This document shows, piece by piece, positions 1 to 5,585 of a stretch of DNA of 7,320 bases. A program made the translations under genes and the position numbers. Positions within the stretch are counted from its first letter, which is position 1; each line of letters starts with the position of its first letter. This stretch comes from Chloroflexia bacterium. GTDB taxonomy: Bacteria > Chloroflexota > Chloroflexia > QHBQ01 > JADMIH01. A model generated the notes under the pieces. That model was not told where the DNA came from, searched no databases, and saw only the letters and a program-made list of their open reading frames with translations. The stretch covers positions 1-7,320 of the forward strand of contig JAICKM010000347.1 in the NCBI GenBank assembly GCA_025927935.1, written 5' to 3'.

Positions 1-22
1 CGCGCTCATCCAGAAGGTGTAA
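1..22 (+). CDS. livH: 3' end of probable LivH-type permease (partial)
   Basis: Only the last six codons and the stop are visible. They read A-L-I-Q-K-V then TAA at 20-22, in the frame that starts at base 2. A basic, short C-terminus of this kind is common in LivH permeases, and livH usually lies directly before livM. The gap to the livM start codon is 12 nt, which fits one operon. The assignment rests on position and on this tail only. Any other upstream gene of the transporter cannot be excluded. Confidence 0.55.
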
Positions 23-34
23 CAAGGCAAAGCC

Positions 35-991
35 ATGGCAGACTTCTTCGCGACTTATGGATTCCTGATCGTCTCGATGTTGCTGGCGGCCATGCTGGGG
101 CTGTCGCTCTACCTGCCGCTGATGGCCGGGCAACTGTCGCTGGCAAGTCCCGGCTTTTACGCGCTGGGTGGCTATATCGCCGCGGTGATGTCGACCAAGG
201 TCTTCACCTACCAGGGCGACCTCTTCCCCATCCCCGATCTGCTGCTGGAGATGGTGATCGCCGGAGTGGCCTCGGCGGGCCTGGCGATCATCGTCGGCGT
301 GCCGGCGCTGCGCCTGCGCGGGATCTACCTGGCGCTCGCCACCATCGCCTTTGTCGAAGTGCTGCGCGTGCTGTCGCTCAACCTGGACATCACGGGCGGG
401 GCCGTAGGCATCTTCGGCGTGCCACAGCCATTCAAGACGCAGATCGAGTACCTGTGGGTCGTGTTGCCGCTACTGCTGTTGAGCATGTTCTTCGTCTACC
501 GGCTGGAGCGCATCCGGGTGGGCCGCGCCTTCACTGCCATCCGCGAGGACGAACTGGCGGCGGGCGCCATGGGCGTCAACCCCACGTTCAACAAGGTGCT
601 AGCCTTCACGATGGGCGCCGTGCTGGCGGGGGTCGTGGGCGCGATCAGCGCGCACTTCCTGAACACCTGGAACGCCCGGCAGGGCACCTTCGACGCCAGC
701 ATCAGCTACCTGGCCTTCGTGCTGATCGGCGGGTCACGCACGTTCCTGGGGCCCGTCCTGGGCGGCATGGCGCTGACCGCGCTGCCGGAAGTGTTGCGCA
801 TCCTGTCGGACACAGGCGGCCTGCCGCCCTGGCTGGGCGGCTTTATGAAGGACGGGCGCTTGATCATCTTCGGCTTCTTGCTCATCATCGGCACGGTCTT
901 TCTGCCGCAGGGCTTTGTCACGCCCGCGCTGTTCGAGCGCCGCCGCAAGCCCGCGCCGCCCCCCACTCCGACCCCTGAGGCCGCCGCATGA
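35..991 (+). CDS. livM: Branched-chain amino acid type ABC transporter permease LivM
   Basis: This is an inner-membrane permease subunit of a HAAT-family importer, which forms the translocation channel with LivH and is driven by LivG and LivF. The 318-residue protein is hydrophobic throughout, with several TM helices. Family hallmarks are visible: [16 protein letters not shown] at residues 32-47, TGGAVGI at 120-126 (TGGANGL in many relatives), and the cytoplasmic ATPase-coupling loop from about 163 to 195 with [18 protein letters not shown]. The length is normal for LivM. The C-terminus (about 305-318) is a proline-rich tail that the family does not need. The ATG at 35 is supported by AAGG at 24-27, seven bases upstream. 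The stop overlaps the livG start as ATGA. Branched-chain amino acids are the default substrate; related systems carry urea, amides or other amino acids, and the sequence does not settle this. Confidence 0.93.
   Translation: MADFFATYGFLIVSMLLAAMLGLSLYLPLMAGQLSLASPGFYALGGYIAAVMSTKVFTYQGDLFPIPDLLLEMVIAGVASAGLAIIVGVPALRLRGIYLALATIAFVEVLRVLSLNLDITGGAVGIFGVPQPFKTQIEYLWVVLPLLLLSMFFVYRLERIRVGRAFTAIREDELAAGAMGVNPTFNKVLAFTMGAVLAGVVGAISAHFLNTWNARQGTFDASISYLAFVLIGGSRTFLGPVLGGMALTALPEVLRILSDTGGLPPWLGGFMKDGRLIIFGFLLIIGTVFLPQGFVTPALFERRRKPAPPPTPTPEAAA
976..980 (+). promoter_or_regulatory. Ribosome binding site for livG
   Basis: TGAGG lies inside the last codons of livM, seven bases before the ATG at 988. 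It supports that start over the in-frame ATG at 1042 (residue 19), which is closer to the conserved ABC domain. Confidence 0.6.
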
Positions 992-1797
992 TCGAACCGA
1001 GCGTATCGCCGGCACCCGGCCCGGCCACCAGCGACCTGCCCATGATCGAGGTGCATGGCATCAGCCGCCGCTTTGGCGGGCTGCTTGCCGTGAACAACGT
1101 GAGTTTCAGCGTGCAAAAGGGCGAAATCTTTGGCTTGATCGGTCCCAACGGCGCCGGCAAAACGACGCTGTTCAACGTGATGACCGGGCTGATCCCGGCC
1201 ACGGCGGGCCGGCTGATCTACCTGGGCCAGGACATCACCCGCCTGCCGCCGCACCGCATCGCGGCCAAGGGCATCGCGCGCACCTTCCAGAACATCCGCC
1301 TGTTCGGCAACTTGCCGGCGCTGCAAAACGTGATGATCGCGCAGCATGTCCACACCCACAGCGGCGTGATCACCGGCGTGCTGGGCCTGCCGTCCGACCG
1401 CGCCGAGGAACAGCGCACGCGGGAGAAGGCGATGGCCTTGCTGGAGCTGGTGGGCCTGAGCCGGCGGGCCTACGAAACCGCGATCAACTTCCCCTATGGC
1501 GATCAGCGCCGCCTGGAGATCGCCCGCGCCCTGGCCCTGGAGCCGGCGCTGTTGTTGCTGGACGAACCCGCCGCCGGGATGAACACCAACGAGAAACACG
1601 AACTCAGCGCCTTCATCCGCCGCATCTGTGAGCAGTTCCACCTGACGGTCGTCATCATCGAGCACCATGTGCCGCTGGTGATGGGCCTGTGCGACCGTAT
1701 CGCCGTCCTGAACTTCGGCCAGTTGATCGCGCTGGGTGTGCCCGAGAAGGTGAAGAACGACCCCGCCGTCATCGAAGCCTACCTGGGAGCCGAGTGA
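988..1797 (+). CDS. livG: Liv-type ABC transporter ATP-binding protein LivG
   Basis: This is a cytoplasmic ATPase subunit that powers the LivH/LivM permease pair. The 269-residue protein has a complete ABC domain. Walker A is GPNGAGKTT at residues 52-60, and the Q-loop RTFQNIRLF holds Q101. The signature region reads [15 protein letters not shown] at about 168-182. Walker B is ALLLLDE at 187-193, followed by the D-loop AAGMN, and the switch histidine is H226 in IIEHH. The degenerate signature (YG instead of SGG) is the usual LivG form. The C-terminal end, with [11 protein letters not shown], is also typical of the family. About 18 N-terminal residues rich in Pro and Ala precede the conserved domain. 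The start overlaps the livM stop by 4 nt and the stop overlaps the livF start by 1 nt, so translation is probably coupled. Confidence 0.95.
   Translation: MIEPSVSPAPGPATSDLPMIEVHGISRRFGGLLAVNNVSFSVQKGEIFGLIGPNGAGKTTLFNVMTGLIPATAGRLIYLGQDITRLPPHRIAAKGIARTFQNIRLFGNLPALQNVMIAQHVHTHSGVITGVLGLPSDRAEEQRTREKAMALLELVGLSRRAYETAINFPYGDQRRLEIARALALEPALLLLDEPAAGMNTNEKHELSAFIRRICEQFHLTVVIIEHHVPLVMGLCDRIAVLNFGQLIALGVPEKVKNDPAVIEAYLGAE
1785..1789 (+). promoter_or_regulatory. Ribosome binding site for livF
   Basis: GGGAG lies at the end of livG, seven bases before the ATG at 1797. It fixes the livF start there. A longer frame opening at 1689 would add 36 residues that match nothing in the family and would overlap livG by more than 100 nt. 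Confidence 0.65.
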
Positions 1798-2555
1798 TGA
1801 GCAGCCTTGCCGTGGATGGACGTACTGAGCCGCAAGCGGCCCCGCCGAAGGCGCTGCTCGAAATCCGGAACCTGTCGGTGAATTACGGCGGCATCCAGGC
1901 GTTGCAAGACGTGAGCATGACGATTAATGCCGGCGAGGTGGTCACGTTGATCGGGGCCAACGGCGCGGGCAAGAGCACGACCCTGCGCGCTATTTCGCGG
2001 CTGGTGCGCCCGCGTAGAGGCCACATTGTCTATGACGGCCGCGACATCACACGCTGTCGTCCGGATGAGGTGGTGCGCATGGGCATCGCGCAAAGCCCGG
2101 AGGGCCGCCGCGTGCTGGCCCGTCAGAGCGTCTACGACAACTTGCTGCTCGGCGCGTATACCCGCCGGGACCGCGCCGCCGTCGCCGCCGACATCGACCG
2201 GCAGTTCACCATCTTCCCGGTGCTGGCCCAGCGCCGCAACCAGCCCGCGGGCACGCTCAGCGGTGGCGAACAACAGATGCTGGCGATGGCCCGCGCCGTG
2301 ATGAGCCGGCCCCGCCTGCTGCTGCTGGACGAACCCAGCCTGGGCCTGGCCCCGCTGATCGTGCGCGAGATCTTCTCGATCATCCGTAACCTGCACGCCA
2401 CCGGCGTGACCATCCTGCTGGTGGAGCAGAACGCGCACCTGGCGCTGCAAAACGCCGACCGCGGGTATGTGCTCGAAGCCGGGCGCATCACGATTGCAGG
2501 CCCTACAGCCCAATTGCTGGACGACGCCGGGGTGCGCAAAGCCTACCTGGGTTAG
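1797..2555 (+). CDS. livF: Liv-type ABC transporter ATP-binding protein LivF
   Basis: This is the second cytoplasmic ATPase of the importer and forms a heterodimer with LivG. The protein has 252 residues from the ATG at 1797. Walker A is GANGAGKST at 53-61, and the Q-loop IAQSPEGRR holds Q99. The canonical signature LSGGEQ is at 154-159, Walker B LLLLDE is at 174-179, and the D-loop SLGLAP follows at 181-186. The switch position is Q211 in LVEQN; glutamine replacing histidine is normal for LivF. IAQSPEGRRVL and the ending DAGVRKAYLG also mark LivF rather than LivG. The first 18 residues are a variable Ala/Pro-rich leader. It appears to be the last gene of the operon, since a gap of more than 200 nt with hairpins follows the TAG stop. 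Confidence 0.95.
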   Translation: MSSLAVDGRTEPQAAPPKALLEIRNLSVNYGGIQALQDVSMTINAGEVVTLIGANGAGKSTTLRAISRLVRPRRGHIVYDGRDITRCRPDEVVRMGIAQSPEGRRVLARQSVYDNLLLGAYTRRDRAAVAADIDRQFTIFPVLAQRRNQPAGTLSGGEQQMLAMARAVMSRPRLLLLDEPSLGLAPLIVREIFSIIRNLHATGVTILLVEQNAHLALQNADRGYVLEAGRITIAGPTAQLLDDAGVRKAYLG

Positions 2556-2567
2556 CGGGCTACCGGA

Positions 2568-2584
2568 GCCGGTTTGAAACCGGC
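2568..2584. repeat. GC-rich palindrome after livF, repeat-like
   Basis: GCCGGTTT and AAACCGGC form perfect 8-base arms around one central G. It starts 12 bases after the livF stop and is followed by CCCTAC. Short palindromes of the form GTAGGGGC..GCCCCTAC are scattered between genes in many Chloroflexota and cyanobacterial genomes, and this one resembles them. Only one copy is visible in the window, so its status as a dispersed repeat is inferred. It could also be part of the transcription end of the liv operon. Confidence 0.45.
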
Positions 2585-2603
2585 CCCTACAACGCTAACG
2601 ATG

Positions 2604-2640
2604 GGGTGCCCCCGGCCCGGCAAAGGGCCGGGCGTCGCCC
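2604..2640 (+). terminator. Strong stem-loop downstream of livF, possible terminator
   Basis: The core stem pairs CCCGGCCC (2611-2618) with GGGCCGGG (2625-2632) around a six-base loop GGCAAA. An outer helix pairs GGGTG (2604-2608) with CGCCC (2636-2640), including one G-T pair, across a small internal loop. No run of T follows on the + strand, so it is not a textbook intrinsic terminator. Position after the last liv gene and before a new promoter makes a role in ending or protecting the liv transcript plausible. It could equally be a second repeat unit. Confidence 0.4.
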
Positions 2641-2684
2641 ACCGGAAGCAAAATCGTGACGCGCACCCGCCTACCTGTACACAG

Positions 2685-2713
2685 TTGACACGCTCTGGGT
2701 GAAAGCTTACACT
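2685..2713 (+). promoter_or_regulatory. Sigma70-type promoter for the receptor/protease unit
   Basis: A perfect TTGACA (-35, 2685-2690) is followed after exactly 17 bases by TACACT (-10, 2708-2713), which matches four of six consensus positions. The predicted transcript would start near 2720 and leave a leader of about 55 nt before the ATG at 2775. Its place, after the liv operon's hairpins and before the receptor gene, fits a separate transcription unit. Confidence 0.6.
2699..2712. promoter_or_regulatory. Near-palindrome overlapping the -10 box, candidate operator
   Basis: GTGAAAG and CTTACAC pair at six of seven positions around an AAGCTT centre. It overlaps all but the last base of the -10 element, so a protein bound here would block the promoter. 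A 14-base imperfect palindrome can arise by chance, so this is only a candidate. Confidence 0.25.
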
Positions 2714-2774
2714 TACCAGTATCGCCAACCGAGCAACAAACTTCGTAGCATTTCGTTAGGATAGGTCCCCGAAC

Positions 2775-4433
2775 ATGGCACAAACACGTGGCGGCATGCG
2801 CAATACAGCAGCCGTCCAGTCGCTCATCGGCCGCCGTATTCTGGGCGCATTCGCGCTGATCCTGGCGGTCATTATCGCCAACGGGGCGATCAATTATCTG
2901 CTCCTCGACGGCTTGAACCATGCCGCCCAGCAAGAACGGACCAAAACGGCGGAACAATCGCTCCTCGATCATCTCAGCCTGGTATTAAAGAACCAACTGG
3001 ACGCCTACAACACAATGGTCTGGAGCCGCAATCCCTTGCCCGGTGGGGCCTTTCTCCCCGGCGACCGGGACAGCGCCGTGGTCACGGATATTCAGAAGCT
3101 ACAGGAATCGTATCCGCAGCTTGTGGCCGCAGGCGGGCCGCTACGCGGATTCGTCGAGAACTACAGCCATTTGCTGGAAGTCTTGCAGAACGCCGCCGCC
3201 GCCGTCACCCAGACCCCACCGGACTACGACGCGGCGCAGGCGATCTGGCGCGCGAACGATAGCCTCATCAATGGCGCGCCGAAGATCGTCGACGATTATC
3301 GCGCACAGGTCACAGACGAGCGAGTCGCCCTGGGCGAAGAACAGGATGCGGCGAGCCGCACGGCGATCTCGGTCAGCTTGCTGGTGGCTCTGCTGAGCGT
3401 GATCCTGGCCGGCGGCATGGCGCTGCTGCTGGCGCGGCAGATTGTGCAGCCGGTGGCCCAGCTCAAGGACGCCCTGCAAAGCGTGGCCGAGGGCGATCTG
3501 TCGCCGCGTGCCCTGGCGACGAGCCGGGATGAAATCGGCGACCTGCTCGGCACCTTCAATATCACGGTGGGCAAGCTGCGCGATCTGCTGGCCGCCATCC
3601 AGATCCAGGCGCTGACCATCACCTCCGAGTCCGGCCAACTGAAGGAACAGGCGTTTGCCATCGGCGCGCGGACCACACAAGAAGCCGCCGCCGTGCAGGA
3701 GACGCTAGCGACCATCGACCAGCTGTCGCACACCGCTGCGGGTATCGCCCAGGCTGCCGCCGCCGTCGCCGATTCGACCACCCAGGTGCAGGAGGCGGTA
3801 GCCGACAGCCGGCGCGTCGTAATCGCCACGACGCACGAGATGAACCAAGTGCGCGAGCGCGTCGGCGCGGTCAGCACGCAGATCGGCGCCCTGGCCGAGC
3901 GCACCCGCGCTATCGAGAGTGTGCTGGACCTGATGAGCGACGTTGCCAGCGAAACCCACCTGCTGGCGCTCAACGCGACCATCGAAGCGGCGGGCGCCGG
4001 GCCATACGGCACGCGCTTCTCGGTCATCGCCGGACAGGTGCAGGAACTGGCGACGCAGGCCAACGACGCCTCTGAGCAAATCCGCACCCTGATCGACGGC
4101 GTGCGCAACGCCATGGAGGAAACGGTTGCCATCGGCAACGAAGGTGTGGCCGAGGTGGACCGTGGCGTCACCATGGTCGGCGACCTGGAGCGAGTCCACG
4201 TGCAGATCGAGGACCTGGTGAGCCGCACGATGGATCTGGCCTACGGCATCTCCCTGGCGACCCAGCAGCAGCGCGACGGCAGCAACCAGGTGGTCAGCAC
4301 CGTCAGCCAACTGGCGACGGTGGCCCAGGAAAACCAGGCCCAGAGCAGCCGCACCGTGACCTCGGCTACCAACCTGAACGCGGTCGCGGAGTATTTGCGC
4401 GAAGCCGCCGAGCAGTTCCGGCTGGATGAGTAG
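2775..4433 (+). CDS. Methyl-accepting chemotaxis-like receptor with HAMP domain
   Basis: This is a membrane signal transducer of 552 residues. TM1 is at about 22-44, an external sensor region runs from about 45 to 197, and TM2 is at about 198-220. A HAMP domain covers about 221-270 (P226, then AEGDL and DEIGDL), and an MCP signalling coiled coil runs from about 271 to the end. The sensor looks helical and has a Gly/Pro-rich break around residues 85-97; no named ligand-binding fold is recognised. The hairpin tip at 390-426 keeps LLALN, IEAA and AG. Compared with E. coli Tsr it changes F373 to S392, N376 to H395, R388 to G407, E391 to P410, R394 to T413, G395 to R414 and E402 to Q421. There is no C-terminal CheR-binding pentapeptide. 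The ATG at 2775 follows TTAGGATAGG at 2756-2765; residue 8 is an alternative start. The protease gene begins three bases after the stop, so the two are probably cotranslated. Confidence 0.88.
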   Translation: MAQTRGGMRNTAAVQSLIGRRILGAFALILAVIIANGAINYLLLDGLNHAAQQERTKTAEQSLLDHLSLVLKNQLDAYNTMVWSRNPLPGGAFLPGDRDSAVVTDIQKLQESYPQLVAAGGPLRGFVENYSHLLEVLQNAAAAVTQTPPDYDAAQAIWRANDSLINGAPKIVDDYRAQVTDERVALGEEQDAASRTAISVSLLVALLSVILAGGMALLLARQIVQPVAQLKDALQSVAEGDLSPRALATSRDEIGDLLGTFNITVGKLRDLLAAIQIQALTITSESGQLKEQAFAIGARTTQEAAAVQETLATIDQLSHTAAGIAQAAAAVADSTTQVQEAVADSRRVVIATTHEMNQVRERVGAVSTQIGALAERTRAIESVLDLMSDVASETHLLALNATIEAAGAGPYGTRFSVIAGQVQELATQANDASEQIRTLIDGVRNAMEETVAIGNEGVAEVDRGVTMVGDLERVHVQIEDLVSRTMDLAYGISLATQQQRDGSNQVVSTVSQLATVAQENQAQSSRTVTSATNLNAVAEYLREAAEQFRLDE

Positions 4434-4436
4434 GCC

Positions 4437-5585
4437 ATGAAGGGGGCCAAAATCCCGATTGGCCGCGTCCTAGGCGTGCCCGTTGCGCTCCACCTGAACT
4501 GGGTGCTGATTTTCGCGCTGGTCTGGATAGCGCTGGGCGGGCGGTTTTACCCGCAAAACTTCCCCCAGTGGAGTGCTGCCGCGTCCTGGGCTATGGCCCT
4601 GGTCGCCACGCTGATCTTCTTCGCCACCGTGCTAGGCCATGAGATCGCGCATGCCCTGGTCGCGCGCTGGCGGGGCGTGCCGGTGCGCGGCATCACCCTC
4701 TCCTTCCTGGGCGGCGCGGCGGAAATCGAGCGCGATGCCGACCGGCCCGTGGACGAACTGCTGATCAGCGGCGCCGGCCCGCTCAGCAGCCTGGCCTTCG
4801 CGGGCGGGTTCTACGCCGTGGCCCGGCTGGCCGGAGGAGCGCCCATCGACCCGCTCGCCTTCGACGTCCCGGCAGCCGGATCGCTCGTCGCCGTCACCGC
4901 CGATTATCTGGCGACGATCAACTTCTGGCTGGCCGCGTTCAACGCGATCCCGGCCTTCCCGCTGGACGGCGGGCGCGTGCTGCGCGGCCTGATCTGGCTG
5001 GGCACGCGCGACTTCCTGAGCGCGACCCGCCTGGCCGCCTGGATCGGACGGGCCATCGGGTCGCTGTTTATCCTCTATGGCCTGTTCCAAATGCTGCGCG
5101 GGCATGTCGAGGATCTCTGGTACCTGCTGATCGGCTGGTTCTTGAACAGCATGGCGTTGCAGAGCGAACAGCAAGTGCGCATGCAGGCCATTTTGCGCCG
5201 CATACCCGTCGCCCGACTGATGCACCGGGATTTCCCCTGGGTGCAGGCAGGTGTGGCCGTGCGCGACCTGGTCTACCACCACTTCACCGACCCCAGCCGC
5301 CCCGGCCTGCCGGTGATCGCCGACGGCCGCTTCGCCGGGCTGGTCACCTGGCAGGATCTCCAGAACCTGCCGCCCGACCGCTGGGACAGCACCCCGGTAG
5401 GCCAGATCATGACGCCCTACGCCCGGCTGCGGACAATCCAGGTAGGCGACAACGCCGAGCAATTGTTGCGGCTGTTGCAGAACGCAGAGATCAAACAGGC
5501 GCCCGTTCTGGAGGACGGACGCCTAGTCGGCATGGTGGGCCAGGACGATATTTTGAGTGTCCTGAACCGGGGGCGGGAGCGTTAG
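4437..5585 (+). CDS. M50 site-2 protease with two CBS domains
   Basis: This is an intramembrane zinc metalloprotease that would cut membrane-anchored substrates such as anti-sigma factors. It has 382 residues. HEIAH at 68-72 supplies the two zinc histidines and the catalytic Glu69. The second motif NAIPAFPLDGGR at 169-180 supplies the third ligand, Asp177. SGAGPLSS at 111-118 is the conserved Gly-Pro element after the GG-containing re-entrant strand. About six TM segments are visible (roughly 16-34, 50-75, 109-130, 148-175, 206-220, 227-240). Two CBS domains follow, at about 256-311 and 320-378; they usually bind adenine nucleotides and regulate the protease. CBS1 carries a small insertion near HHFTDPSRPG. 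This layout matches the SpoIVFB/Rip3-like subgroup. The start is three bases after the receptor stop, with GGATGAG at 4424-4430. The substrate is unknown. Confidence 0.9.
   Translation: MKGAKIPIGRVLGVPVALHLNWVLIFALVWIALGGRFYPQNFPQWSAAASWAMALVATLIFFATVLGHEIAHALVARWRGVPVRGITLSFLGGAAEIERDADRPVDELLISGAGPLSSLAFAGGFYAVARLAGGAPIDPLAFDVPAAGSLVAVTADYLATINFWLAAFNAIPAFPLDGGRVLRGLIWLGTRDFLSATRLAAWIGRAIGSLFILYGLFQMLRGHVEDLWYLLIGWFLNSMALQSEQQVRMQAILRRIPVARLMHRDFPWVQAGVAVRDLVYHHFTDPSRPGLPVIADGRFAGLVTWQDLQNLPPDRWDSTPVGQIMTPYARLRTIQVGDNAEQLLRLLQNAEIKQAPVLEDGRLVGMVGQDDILSVLNRGRER

Noticed and set aside
1489..1508. Degenerate ABC signature in LivG (PYGDQ)
   Set aside because: LivG proteins commonly have a YG-type signature in place of SGG, so this is a family trait.
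706..1668. 320-residue open frame on the - strand
   Set aside because: It is antisense to livM and livG, which have full family motifs. Long antisense frames are expected in high-GC coding DNA, and its composition is low-complexity Gln/Ala/Arg/Gly.
1689..1796. 36-residue N-terminal extension of LivF
   Set aside because: It overlaps the conserved end of livG, is Arg/Pro-rich with no family match, and the ATG at 1797 has GGGAG at the right distance.
2424..2435. Missing switch histidine in LivF (LVEQN)
   Set aside because: Glutamine at this position is the normal state in LivF proteins, so it is not evidence of a dead ATPase.
2595..2972. 125-residue open frame on the - strand across the intergenic gap and the receptor start
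   Set aside because: It covers the promoter and the TM1 coding region of the receptor and has no recognisable domain.
3296..4228. 310-residue open frame on the - strand
   Set aside because: It is opposite the receptor coiled coil. Its Ser/Ala/Arg-rich composition is the mirror of the Ala-rich sense protein.
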